DNA from: Macrosoma leucophasiata
Taxonomy: Eukaryota > Arthropoda > Insecta > Lepidoptera > Hedylidae
DNA: 64,000 nucleotides
NCBI GenBank assembly: GCA_036365455.1
Contig: JAWQUS010000017.1
Location: 7,254,001-7,318,000 of the forward strand
Reading direction: 5' to 3'
Numbering within the stretch: position 1 is the stretch's first letter; each line of letters opens with the position of its first letter. The position numbers were made by a program, and so were the translations under genes. The notes beneath the pieces are model-generated. The model searched no databases and was not told where the DNA came from. It saw only the letters and a program-made list of their open reading frames with translations. Positions 53,554-63,976 of this stretch are shown here, piece by piece.

Positions 53554-53816
53554 ACTGGTGGTAGAGCTCCAGTGACAGAGCTCGCGGGCGTAGGCACCAT
53601 CGCATTATCTAATATACTTGCCGCTAAATGGTTGTGTTCAGCACTATCGTGTTCCCTGTAATTTCCGGCACAGAGGTATACCACCTTAGGCGTCAGGAGT
53701 GGCAACGCATCTGCATTTTGATCTTAGTCTTTGTGTGGGTGTCTATAGGCTGCAATCATCACTTAACATCAATGTGAACTGCATGCTTGTTTGCCACTTT
53801 CATTACATAAAAAAAA
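53554..53816 (+). repeat. Family A retroposon with a short deletion
   Basis: ACTGGTGGTAGAGCTCCAGT to TTTCATTACATAAAAAAAA. The GGTCAGGTGGTAATGTACGG block is missing between GTGTTCC and CTGTAATTTCC. Confidence 0.88.
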
Positions 53817-54221
53817 TATCATGAAATACTGAAAACAAATACATTTTAGTAAGCAGTTATTACTTCGTTTTGGTCAGACTGCTTCGTTTATTTATCACAA
53901 TAAGAAATACAATGTGCGTTACGTATCGTAACTATTTTTTAATGTTATATTGGTGATAAATGTTTGTATGAGTATATCAATTAAATTTGAATTTTGAAAC
54001 ATGTAAAATGTTAGACGTTATTGAGTAAGCTATTGGATGTATCGGTGTCACTGATTACTGGAATATACCATGAAGTATTCGTTGTATTGTTTTTTTTTTC
54101 AAATACGATATGTAAATAAACGTGATCATGGATTTAATTTTTTTTTATTAAAATAAAATATAATCTTCTGATGTACAAAATTATCGTGGAGCAGTGTCTT
54201 TCACCAAAGCCCTCAGAAATG
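53817..54221. other. AT-rich sequence, no gene seen
   Basis: Nothing was recognised between the family A copy and the LINE. Confidence 0.45.
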
Positions 54222-55697
54222 GCATGGTCGATTTTTTTTTGTACTTTGTTTTACTAATAATCATCATCCCTCCCTCCGCACGTGAAGCGTAACAGAGGAA
54301 GGGGATGGTTCGGGGGTCAAGGTGCAACCCTCCTTCCCCGGGCGTATCTGCTCCCGAAGCGTCGGGGGCGTGGTCGAATTGGGGGGATGGTGGCATGCAG
54401 GGAAAACTCGCTGAGGGGAGCCTATTTTTTTTTCTTTTTTGTAATAATGTTATCTGTTTTTTTTTAAACATTTTTTTTTCTTTTTACTTTAATTTTTTTT
54501 TAAATTTTGTGTAATTTTTTTTCCTTATTATTTTCTTTCTCTTTTTTTATGGGCATATTCTTTTCATCCCCTCAGCTATTCCCCCGCATACCACTTACAA
54601 TTGGTTGAATAAATGTAAATTCCCTATTGTCAGAGGCCACACGTCCGCGCCATCACTCTGGTCTAAGCCGGGCGGCGCGGTCGCGATCCCGGACGACAAC
54701 TCCGGTCCTCGACCGGGGCATGATCCCAATCGGTGGTTGGGGCTCGAACCCTCCCAGTAATGTTTTGGTGGGTGTGGCCTGTCAGACTGGGCGTGTATGT
54801 CAGTGTAGATGTGTGTGTCTGTGTATATGTACGTCTGTGCGGCTCTCACCGTGAACCGAGGAATCGGGGCCACCGGGGGGATGGGGTGAGCGACATCGGA
54901 TCGACGTGCTCCCGGTGATGCAGGAGGGAGGATCTCGCGCGGCAACGGACGACCCTCGGGTCGACGGCTGTGGAGAGGGGCGAATCCGCGGAGATGTTCG
55001 TGGGGTCCATTGTCCGCGCGGTCGAACATTCGACGCGCTAGACGGACCACAAATTCCTCCACGGACTCAACCCCTAGGTCCCGGGCGATGACGTCGTTGC
55101 GCACGTACCTCCCCGCGCCCGTGATCAGCCGGAGAGACAAGTTCTGCTGAGCCTGAAGCCGACGTCGCTGCGCAGCGGAGCATAAAGCATACCATGCAGG
55201 TGCAGCGTACGTCAGCCTCGAGCGGACATAGGTTTTGTATAGCCAGATTTTGGTCCGGAGCGGCAGTCGTGATTGCAATACCGGGCGCAGCATTGAGCGC
55301 GCAGCAGCCGCCTGCTGCACCACATGATTCACTGTGGGCACCATGCGGAGCGCGCGGTCAATGCTACACCCCAGGTATTTAACCGAAGACTGCCAGGCTA
55401 TGTCCTGGCCTCGCAGCCGGAGCGGCTGTGGCATGCGGCGGACTCGGTTACGAATGCGGCCGTCTTGTCTACGTTGACGGCCATCCGCCGCTTATCCAGC
55501 CACTCCGGCAGCAGGTCCAGCAGGTGCTGCATTTTAGCGATTGCCAAGTGCAACCGAGACGATGTCGCTATATAGGCGCTGTCGTCGGCAAACAAGGACA
55601 GCATGACGTCCCTCTCTCTATCACGCAGTTGGTCGCGCAAGGTGGGAACGTCGTCTGTGTACGCCGCATAGAGACATGGCGACAGACAGCGGCCTTT
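54222..55697 (-). mobile_element. 5'-truncated Jockey-like LINE
   Basis: On the minus strand the reverse transcriptase begins in mid-domain at about 55697 (CLSPCLYAAYTDDVPTLRDQ), then LSLFADDSAYIATS, the FADD catalytic motif, and VDKTAAFVTESAA. A frameshift near 55434 moves the reading to SVKYLGCSIDRALRM, RTKIWLYKTYVRSRLTYAAP, AWYALCSAAQ, QNLSLRLITGAGRYVRN. The C-terminal frame stays open to 54595. GC-rich 3' sequence follows (54270-54430), with T-rich runs at the left end (54222 onward) that would be the poly(A) side. The endonuclease and first half of the RT are absent. The exact 3' end is uncertain. Confidence 0.85.
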
Positions 55698-55875
55698 AAT
55701 TTAATATACGTGAGATAAATCGGAAAACTAGTTTTATTTCAATGATCGCAAACTATTTTTAACCGACTTCAAAAAAGGTAGAGATTCTCAATTCATCGGA
55801 ATCTTTTTTTTATATACTGCTTTAAGGCAATGAAAAGTCCACCAAGCCAATTAGTGACTATAAATGTTATCAAAA
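55698..55875. repeat. Fragments of other dispersed repeats
   Basis: AATATACGTGAGATAAATCGG, TAGTTTTATTTCAATG matches 47815-47855 and 38020-38055. AACCGACTTCAAAAAAGGTA, GAGATTCTCAATTC is a word set common in lepidopteran repeats. Confidence 0.5.
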
Positions 55876-56040
55876 CTGCAAAGAAGTTTACAGTTCACAT
55901 TGATGGTAAGTGAATACTGCAACCTATAAACATCTAAATAAAAACCAAGATTTCAATGTAGATGCGTTGTTATTTCTGAGGCCGTGACGCCGTGCCATTG
56001 TTCCATCTGATCGGAGCGGTAAAGAGATATGAAGATGCCA
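55876..56040 (-). repeat. Family A fragment, strongly diverged
   Basis: TTTACAGTTCACATTGATGG, GTGAATACTGCAACCTATAA and GTAGATGCGTTGTTATTTC, GAGGCCGTGACGCCG follow family A order. Confidence 0.6.
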
Positions 56041-56618
56041 TCTAATGATGGCATCTTTGGGAAATGCAGGAAAATCCTCAAAAATTGTATTGACATAGGG
56101 CTTTCGATGTGTTTTTTTCGTTGTGTGTCTGCATTTGAAGATCATAATTTCATGCTATTGAACACACGTTAGAACCCGCAGGACACTTCAAGTCCTCAAT
56201 CGTTAGGTATTGTCAGATATTACTCTGCAATGTTTGCATAGGTGTAAGTTACTTATCGACATTATCTCAAAAAATAAAAAAAATACTAGTTTTTCAATAA
56301 AAAACTAACTTAAAAAACCATATAGGTAATTGTAACACTAAAACGTCAAAATTAACAGAATATAGATTCTATCTAAAAGAATTCACAATAATAAAAAAAT
56401 GACAATTCTTGTTTTTTTTTACCTATACTATAAATAAACAGGAATAGATTTCAACTTCGTAAATTCACCTCTATAAGGGAAAAAATAAATAAATGCATTC
56501 AGGCATTCAAACATTTTCAACAACCACATATCAAACTGGGAGAGTAGCACTAAAAATTTCCCGAAAAATAAAAAAAAAAAACCATAGCACTAATCGAACA
56601 AATCGATAGTGGAATACA
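56041..56618. other. AT-rich sequence, no gene seen
   Basis: No repeat or coding frame was recognised. Confidence 0.45.
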
Positions 56619-56884
56619 TTTTTTTAATGCAATTAAAGTGGCAAACAAGCATGCAGTTCACATTGATATTAAGTGATGACTGCAGCCTATAGACACCCAC
56701 ACAAAGACCAAGGTCAAAGTGCAGAAGCGTTACCACTCCTGAGACCTGAGGTGTTACGCCTCTGTGCCGGAAATCACAGGGCCGTACACTATAATGCTGA
56801 ACGATACCATTTAGCGGCAAGTATATTAGATAATGCGGTGGTGCCTACGCCAGCGAGCTCCTTCACTGGAGCTCTACCACCAGT
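56619..56884 (-). repeat. Family A retroposon, near full length
   Basis: TTTTTTTAATGCAATTAAAG, TGGCAAACAAGCATGC to CTCTACCACCAGT. The ACCACCTGACCGGAACAC block is lost. Confidence 0.87.
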
Positions 56885-56914
56885 AAAAATAAACATTATA
56901 TATGGGACATATAT

Positions 56915-57232
56915 CTAGGACCAAAGTGCAACACGGGCCACCGGTTGCGGCGGACCGGAGGGGAGAAGCCATATGCAGGCTTTCCCCTCTGTCAAAGTAC
57001 AAGCCGAAATAGTCTTACACCTGTCGCTCAGATGTTTAAGTGTGTGCATGAAATTGTATTTTGTTAAAGTCAAGGTGTGAGTTTCGCAGTATAAGACGAT
57101 TTTTGTAGTGTGTGCGTGTATCACACGAAGTTCCCCCCACAAAAAATGACAGACTGTTTTGCATTGTAATAAGCGCTATGGCTACTCCCCGCCGGTCCGC
57201 TGCGGTGGCCCGTGTTGCTCTATGTCTAGGAC
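56915..57232. repeat. Foldback element, about 318 bp
   Basis: The left arm 56915-56970 (CTAGGACCAAAGTGCAACAC, GGGCCACCGG, GGCGGACCGGAGGGGAG) pairs with the right arm 57177-57232 (CTCCCCGCCGGTCCGC, GGTGGCCCGTGTTGC, GTCTAGGA). The inner side carries GGCTTTCCCCTCTGTCAAAG, shared with 5308-5400. Confidence 0.75.
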
Positions 57233-57339
57233 ATGATTTAGGTCCTAGAAAATATTTCAAAACTTCAGCTTTATTTCAATTTTTTTTAATATATATATCA
57301 GTATAACTTGTCTCACCGTAACTCAAACAGTGAACAAAG

Positions 57340-57512
57340 AAAAAAATCCATACCAATAATAATCCCGTCTGTGTTTCATCAAATTCTCTTTCATAAAGAT
57401 CTCGTTTTATGGCCCATGCGCGCGATTCTCGTCCCTCTGCTAACTTTAATAGGGTGGATGATCGCGTTATAGCTACTACAGATGTTATTTCTACTTCATG
57501 AAATGAGGATTG
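57340..57512. repeat. Dispersed repeat, copy 1
   Basis: TCCATACCAATAATAATCCC, AAAGATCTCGTTTTATGGCC, GATGATCGCGTTATAGC and ATGAAATGAGGATTGA align with 58513-58705 in the same orientation. Confidence 0.6.
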
Positions 57513-57829
57513 ACATAAACGGGAAATATAACAGTAATGTAACCCCGCTTTTCGTTTATATTGTCGAAAATCCAGTTTCCAACAAATTTTTGCACACAAA
57601 AAAAATTGTTTCTTTCCCAAATACGTGGCTAGACATACTTACCTACGAGAAGTATGACCATGAAGTACTTTGTAGTCTCAGGTCATACAATTGTATGACT
57701 TCTATTCTTATTTGCTAACCATCAACGTCCACTATATAACCACAGTATAAGTACTTAAGAACATGTTCGTTTTCTTTAGACTGTGATATAACTTTGAAAA
57801 CACTCGCATTTAACATTCATCACAAACAC

Positions 57830-58045
57830 GACCCGGTTAGTTCAGCGGTATGAAACGACTGTTTGATTCGAAGGGTCGCGGTTTCGATCCCCGCACCGGG
57901 ACAAATATTTGTACGGCCTACAGATATTTGTTTCGGGTCTGGGTGTTTGTGTTTGTGTATGTGTGATATGTGAACAACGGCACCCACGACATAGGTTTTA
58001 CCTAATGTGGGGCTGTGAGTGAAAGCGTATTTAATTTTAATAATT
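57830..58045 (+). repeat. Family D tRNA-headed SINE
   Basis: CCCGGTTAGTTCAGCGG (box A), GGTCGCGGTTTCGATCCC (box B), GTTTCGGGTCTGGGTGTTTG, ACAACGGCACCCACGAC, GGGGCTGTGAGTGAAAGCG and an AT-rich end. Confidence 0.88.
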
Positions 58046-58071
58046 TAAATTTTAAAACCGAATCGTTACGC

Positions 58072-58118
58072 GATACTATTTTTGATTAAAAAAATATTTT
58101 TTAATCAAAAATAGTATC
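58072..58118. repeat. Near-perfect hairpin, 47 bp
   Basis: GATACTATTTTTGATTAAAA and TTTTAATCAAAAATAGTATC pair around an AAATATT loop. It lies just after the family D SINE. Confidence 0.85.
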
Positions 58119-58178
58119 TAATCAACCAGTCTAACTGCGACCACGGCTCGTGCATTATATTATATGATTGCCACTTTT

Positions 58179-58490
58179 ACGTAACTTCACGCCTGTAATC
58201 CCCGAAGGGGTAGGCAGAGGTAAATGCATGCATTCAAGCATACATACAAACACCCACGATTCGCCGGTTACGTTTTGGCCCATGTAACAGGTGGCGAGCC
58301 TGTTGACATCTCCGGGCACATTACCAAACTTCGAGGTACTGGGAAATTTCCAGAACATGGAAAAATCCCAGTAGAACCAGAGATAAAGGACTTTACACCA
58401 TTATCTCTGATAACCCCCTACCCGGGAATCGAACCCGGGACCTCAGCGTAGTAGTAGTGGCCTGCTACCACTAGGCTACCGAGGCAGTTA
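58179..58490 (-). repeat. Family B SINE, full length
   Basis: The complement reads AACTGCCTCGGTAGCCTAG, GGTTCGATTCCCGGG, TATCAGAGATAATGG, GTTCTACTGGGATTTTTCC, CGCCACCTGTTACATGG and CCTTCGGGGATTACAGGC, GTGAAGTTACGT. Confidence 0.9.
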
Positions 58491-58512
58491 CATGCCACTT
58501 TTAGAACATAAA

Positions 58513-58705
58513 AAACGTAATGAAAAAATACCAATCCTTACAACTATAAATTCGTCTGTGTCATTAAATTTTCTTTCCTTAAGAGATCTTTTTATGGCTC
58601 ATTCCCGCAATTTTCATTTCTCGTACAACAGGATGATGATCGCGCTATAGTCATGACAGATGTTGGTAGGTACAAATGAATGTTGCTTTAAGGAATGAGG
58701 ATTGA
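58513..58705. repeat. Dispersed repeat, copy 2 of 57340-57512
   Basis: AATACCAATCCTTACAAC, AGAGATCTTTTTATGGCTC, GATGATCGCGCTATAGTC and GGAATGAGGATTGA. Confidence 0.6.
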
Positions 58706-59214
58706 AAGAAATTAGCGTCTTAGAATACAATACTGCTTTACCTTTTCATGTCACTATGTTGGCAATGGCTTAGGCAAATGAAATTATTACAATGTTCCCA
58801 TGTGCTACCTCAAAAATATTGGGTGAACTTAGTAAGAAAATTATTTATTGAGGCTTCCGAGTTTTAGAAATCCTTTTGAAGACAAATACATAATAATAAA
58901 GTGCGAGAGTGAGAGATAGATAGGTATAACTGTTATGTGTTTTTAAATAATAATTATGTATAGCATTCATGATCAGTCATTTCTCATCAGTCGATCAGGC
59001 TTATGAATAGTATTGGTAAATAGACAGCCCTTAAGATGCATCAATGACCTTGAACGTCATGTATTTTCGATACAACTCAAATTTTCAATTCTTGCTATTT
59101 TGTCGAACGTTAATAAACCTTATAAATCGACTATATTATAAGTGAGGCGAGTATAGAATGGCGAATGATACTGTCTACGTATTATAAATAAGAATATATT
59201 ATTCAGAAAATCTG

Positions 59215-59300
59215 AGGGCACGGCAGTGCCCCCGCCAAATCGAGCATAAAAGCGGCACAGCCGTACCATCTTCGACCGCCAATAACTACATTGTGGATCA
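59215..59300. repeat. GC-rich dispersed fragment
   Basis: GAGGGCACGGCAGTGCCCCC, GCCAAATCGAGCATAAAAGC and CCGTACCATCTTCGACCG. A shorter inverse copy (TGCTCGATTTGGCGGGCC, ACTGCCGTACCCCC) lies at 40890-40925. Family unknown. Confidence 0.55.
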
Positions 59301-59731
59301 GAGGTATCGACTACAAAACACAGCGATCAGAGGTTACTAAATAGAATTTAGAAGAATGACATTTCTTGATTTTTAATCTACCCTCGTCGAGTGATAGACT
59401 GGAAGAAAACTCTTTTGTGATTTGAGAATACGTCAAGGACATGTCAAAACATGAATTTGATTACATTTTTTTTACCAATTGTTTTGCCAATTGTGATGCC
59501 ATCATGGGGAAAAACTCCCGAGAAAAATGATGTGACAAATAATTTATGCGTTCAGAAGATCTACTTAATCTTTTGGAAAAAGGTATTAAGAATTGCTAAT
59601 TTACACAATTAGACGTATACTATTTAAACTACGGGTAGAGTGTTAAGCTCGAGGATGTAGGCTATCTATATACTATGAAAACAAAAAAAGGGTAAGAGGC
59701 AACTGTGATCGAGTCTTAAAAATCGACGTGC
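59301..59731. other. Unrecognised intergenic sequence
   Basis: No gene or shared repeat was seen. Confidence 0.45.
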
Positions 59732-59835
59732 ATGAAAAGAATAATGAATGTAGAAGAAGCACGGTGCAGCAGGTGTGTAAGGACTGGGATACTATACTCT
59801 CTGCCTACCCCTGACTTGGAGTGAAGCTACATACG
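59732..59835 (+). repeat. Family G LINE tail, diverged
   Basis: ATGAAAAGAATAATGAATGT, GAAGAAGCACGGTGCAGCAG, GTGTGTAAGGACTGGG and CTCTGCCTACCCC. Confidence 0.65.
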
Positions 59836-59851
59836 AACTATATCTGTTAGT

Positions 59852-59908
59852 GAAGAGGGGAGAGACTCGTGGCCAGCAGTGGGGCGTATAATGGGTTGCC
59901 ATTATTAT
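59852..59908 (+). repeat. Family E SINE 3' end
   Basis: GGGGAGAGACTCGTGGCCAG, CAGTGGGGCGTATAATGGG and TTGCCATTATTATA match the tail of the 11935-12285 copy. Confidence 0.75.
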
Positions 59909-59910
59909 AT

Positions 59911-60097
59911 ACTAGCTGTTGCTCGCGGCTTCGCCCGCGTGGATGTCGAAAAGCCTAGTCTAGCTTATGTTCTTTCTCAAAGTCAGCTTTATCTCTGTAC
60001 CAAATTTCATTAAAATCGGTTCAATTGTTTGGACGTGAAAAAGTAATAAATAGACAGACAGAGTTACTTTCGCATTTATAATATTAGTAGGGATAAA
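59911..60097. repeat. Family F (RTE-like) tail fragment
   Basis: ACTAGCTGTTGCTCGCGGC, TTCGCCCGCGTGG, TCTTTCTCAAAGTCAGCTTT, CCAAATTTCATTAAAATCGG, an ACAGACAGAG run and ATTATAATATTAGTAGGG-type ending. Confidence 0.8.
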
Positions 60098-60586
60098 AGG
60101 GAAGTAGGGATATCTGTTAGATATTATAGATATAGTACGCATAGCCTTGTAGGTGTTTTGATCAAATCGCCTTTCTTTTTATAATTTTAATGTTGATGAA
60201 TGTTAATCCAATTTAAGGCAAAATCGTTTTTGAGCTCATCTTTCTTAGCTTTCTCCCTAACTATATATAAAATTGCGTATCTAATGTATCACATCGTTTT
60301 ATTACTGCATAAACTTAAAAACTTATAAACAAGCATTTTAAACGACTGTAAAACCGTTAAATCTTTTACTACCCATATCCACGGAACCCATTAACTCGTA
60401 AATCAATATAGTGAACACAAGTTTCTACTCTGTATTTTACTAGCAAATTTTGTTGGCATGTAAATTTTATATAGCTGCAATTTTATGATGAATTGAAACG
60501 TATGCCAATAACATGCAATTCATTTGACAATATTTTTGGAGAACTTTGTAGATAAACGTATCTAATAATACACACTTACTTATCAA
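60098..60586. other. AT-rich sequence, no gene seen
   Basis: Nothing was recognised. Confidence 0.45.
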
Positions 60587-61126
60587 ATGTTAAAGTAACT
60601 GTCTATCTATGAAAGATAATTGTAATCCTGAAAGAACATAGTCTACTTTTTGCGCTAGATACTAATATCTTGTAGCTCGTTTTCCACTTTCATAACATAC
60701 AAAAAATCTACGCACCAAACAAAATGAAATGAATAGAACTGAGAGGCAGGACGTGGCAGGAACTTTCGCAAAAATCATTAAATATGCATAGTATTAGGTA
60801 CCTTCCTAACTATAAACACGCGTACATGACCTGCGCATGATCTTTAATTTTTTTATGTTAAAGTAACTGTCTATCTATGAAAGATAATTGTAATCCTGAA
60901 GAAAGAACATAGTCTACTTTTTGTGCTAGATACTAATATCTTGTAGCTCCTTCTATTTCCATAACATAAAAAAAAATCTACGCATCAAACAAAATGAAAT
61001 GAATAGAACTGAGAGGCAGGACGTGGCAGGAACTTTCGCAAAAATCATTAAATATGCAAAGTATTAGGCACCTACCTAACTATAAACACGCGTACATGAC
61101 CTGCGCATGATCTTTAATTTTTTTAT
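60587..61126. repeat. Tandem duplication, two 268-bp units
   Basis: ATGTTAAAGTAACTGTC recurs at 60587 and 60855. The two units share GAAAGATAATTGTAATCC, GAACTGAGAGGCAGGACG and ACACGCGTACATGACC, with only a handful of differences. Both units contain the last few bases of a family A end (TTTCCATAACATAAAAA-like). Confidence 0.93.
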
Positions 61127-61255
61127 GTAATGGAAGTGGTTAACAAGCATGCAGTTCACATTGATGTTAAGTGATGACTGCAGCCTATAAACACCCACAT
61201 AAAGACCAACGTCAAAATGCAGATGCGTTACCACTCCTGAGGCCTAAGGTGTTAA
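61118..61255 (-). repeat. Family A fragment, 3' half
   Basis: T run, ATGTAATGGAAGTGGTTAAC to GGCCTAAGGTGTTA, then an abrupt change to other sequence. Confidence 0.85.
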
Positions 61256-61504
61256 ACTAGTTCCCAGTGTTCAGCAAGTGCATCACATCATAATGTGATA
61301 GGTGTGAAAGGTGTTCGGTGTGGTACCATCCATTACGGAGGGACCGTAAAACAATATCCGCTACATGTCACTCAGGAAGCTCAATATATTGCCTGTGACG
61401 CGTATTTTGGACGTACAGATATGTTTTGCAAAAAAAAATATTCACATACAGTTCACATTGATGGTAAGTAAACCCATAGAAATCCATACAAATAAATAAA
61501 ATTG
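61256..61504. other. Unrecognised sequence with a tiny family A trace
   Basis: ACATACAGTTCACATTGATGG, TAAGTAAACCCATAG at 61444-61480 is a family A-like scrap. The rest is unassigned. Confidence 0.4.
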
Positions 61505-61775
61505 GAGTGTCTGTTTGTAATATAAAAATAACCGCTTTTTACTAAATGCATATGTATACACGGTACATAATTTACAATTTTTGTCTGTCTGTCTGTCTGT
61601 TTGTTCCGGCTAATCTCGGGAACGGCTAGATTTCGACGAGACTTTCACTGGCAGATAGCTTATGTAATAAGGAGTAACATAGGCTACGTTTACGCTCGCT
61701 GCGCCCACGACTTCGTCCGGGTAGGTACTGAAAAATCATAAATTCTCACGGGGACGAAGTCGCGGGCACAGTTAG
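61505..61775. repeat. Family F-like (RTE) tail fragment
   Basis: A CTGTCTGTCTGTCTGTTTG run, GGCTAATCTCGGGAACGGC, GGCGCGCCCACGACTTCGTCC-type words near 61695-61720 and ACGAAGTCGCGGGCACAG. Confidence 0.65.
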
Positions 61776-62221
61776 TATCAACATAAAAATCTGAGATTTT
61801 AGTTACTACCGTGTAGTACAATATATCCCCTCCACCTCACATTCCCTTTCCTACCATTCGGTATACGAGGCTAAACATAGGATCAATAAACGCATAGAAA
61901 CGTCTGCTGCATATTGCGTTTAATTTGTCCTTATTACTACTCCTCCCCAAATGGGATGTATAACAACAAAAACACCCAGTGGAGTATGGTGCGGTATGCT
62001 CGCGCTGGGATTGATAAAGAACTAGACTTTCCTCTCATTTTACTCAGCAGCTCAATTCAGTAACTTTCTGACGTTGTGCCAACGATATGTTAAAGTGCGC
62101 AGCAACTGTAGTACATTTCTTTTTTAAAGAAAAAATTCACAAGCATGTGTTAATGCGAAATAATAAAACAACTGTAGTACATTTATTAAGAATTGAACCG
62201 CCTTGTGTTAAACATTTATTT

Positions 62222-62460
62222 AAAACTAGCTGTTGCCCGCGGCTCCGCCCGCGTATAAGTCGCTTTTTGCGTAACCTCATCAAATCATCCCATAGTATCC
62301 CACAATAACATTTTTCGGGATAAAACTGTCCTTTGTGTTAATCCAGGTTACCTTTTTTGTGTTTGACAAATGTCATGAAAATCGGTTCAGCAGTATTTGC
62401 GTGAAGGAGTAACTAACAATAAAACATACAAACATTCGCATTTATAATATTGATGATTTA
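62222..62460. repeat. Family F-like (RTE) tail fragment
   Basis: AACTAGCTGTTGCCCGCGGC, TCCGCCCGCGTATAAGTCG, ATGAAAATCGGTTCAGCAG and ATTCGCATTTATAATATTGA. Confidence 0.78.
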
Positions 62461-63109
62461 AAATGAGCTTGATGATCCGTCCCCTGTATTAATTATGTTT
62501 TCTTGGCAGTGGGTTTGCAAATACGCGTCCAATACATATGATACCTATACACATCTACCACATGGAAGGCTATACGGTCGATATACAGGCTTTTAAGAAC
62601 TTACGACACGAAATAAAAACATAACTATTTACTTTCATATCTGTATTATGTTTCAGAGCTTCGTTCGACGCATTTTATTGTTAACCTACATGTTGTAGTC
62701 ATGCCTCCACGCTTCAGTTTAGCACGGATTTTTAAAGGTAAGGTCCATTGTCAGAGAATAATATGAAATAATAATTCATATAGAATGGACATTTCGACGT
62801 CCCGCCCGATTTCCCCGCCTCACCCAACTTCCTCCCCTCTTAAGGGCGAAGTTTGGTATTCTCTACGTGCTACGCACACAGGTGCACGTGTAAATACACG
62901 TCACTGATTGATGTCTGTGTAATAGAGACCAAATTAAGCGTTTGTATGGAATTTTGGCGGAGTGTCCGCGGTGTGCCATTGCGTTACTTTTTTTTCAACG
63001 GGTTTCAAAAACATACCTATAAATAAAAAAAATGTATTTTAATTTCTGTATTTTTTAAAAAATTATTCGGCGTGACTTCTCAGAAAGTATTCGCAAGATA
63101 CTTGTTTGA
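62461..63109. other. Unrecognised intergenic sequence
   Basis: Contains a moderately GC-rich part (62790-62930) without an open coding frame. No gene is supported. Confidence 0.4.
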
Positions 63110-63150
63110 ACTGGAGCTCTACCACCATTTACTGGTGGTAGAGCTCTAGT
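63110..63150. repeat. Head-to-head family A heads (snapback)
   Basis: CTGGAGCTCTACCACCA (minus-oriented head) and TGGTGGTAGAGCTCTAGT (plus-oriented head) are separated by TTTAC only. Confidence 0.85.
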
Positions 63151-63420
63151 GACGGAGCTCGCGGGCGTAGGCACTACCGCATTACCTAATATACTTGCCG
63201 TTAAATGGTAGTGTTCAGCACTATCGTGTTCCGGTCAGGTGGTAATGTGTGGCTTTGTTATTCACAGAGGCATAACACCTTAGGCCTCAGGAGTGGTAAC
63301 GCATTGGCATTTTGACCTCGGTCTTTGTGTGGGTGTCTATAGGCTGCAGTCATCACTTAACATAAATGTGAACTGCATGCTTGTTTGCCACTTTCATTAC
63401 ATACGAGTAAGAAAAAAAAA
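63131..63420 (+). repeat. Family A retroposon, full length
   Basis: ACTGGTGGTAGAGCTCTAGT to CTTTCATTACATACG, GTAAG and an A run. GGCTTTGTTATTCACAGAGG marks a short deletion. Confidence 0.88.
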
Positions 63421-63601
63421 CTTGTGTTGGAATTCCTCGCTCCTACACCGCGATCAATACGGAGTGAATTACATTATTAAAACCTTTTTTTATCTATTGG
63501 TTAAATAAAAAAAAAGAATAGTGCATGGCATACTAAGCTCAGCGTAAATGCGAGTTTAGAAGCAAAAATAATGTAGTATGGGAATACTAAAATATTAAGT
63601 G

Positions 63602-63690
63602 TTGGGTGTTTGCATGTATGCTTGAATGCATGCATTTACCACTGCCTACCCCTTCGGGGATTACAGGCGTGAAGTTACGTTGTTTTTTTT
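63602..63690 (+). repeat. Family B SINE 3' end
   Basis: GTTGGGTGTTTGCATGTATG, CTTGAATGCATGCATTTACC, CCCTTCGGGGATTACAGGCG and TGAAGTTACGTTG, then a T run. Confidence 0.82.
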
Positions 63691-63736
63691 TAATTTTAAA
63701 AACTTGTAGAGCTAATGTTTTTGGGATTGATGTAGA

Positions 63737-63976
63737 GAGGCTGCCTGTAAGAGGTGATGCGCTAATTTAAAATAACCCTATATAAACAGAGATTTCAGTG
63801 TAAATACTTTGCCACTCCGCAAGACTTACTTGATAAGCCTCTGAGCCAAGAATTACAGGGTCATACATACCACCTGACCAGAATACGATAGCACTACCAT
63901 CTAGCGGCAAGTAGATTAGGTAATGCAGTGGTATCTAGGTCCGTGAGTTGCGTCACTGGAGCTCTACCACCAGTTA
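63737..63976 (-). repeat. Family A retroposon, diverged
   Basis: The complement runs from ACTGGTGGTAGAGCTCCAGT, ACCACTGCATTACCTAATC, ACTTGCCGCTAGATGG to a decayed 3' half. It lies at the window edge. Confidence 0.78.
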
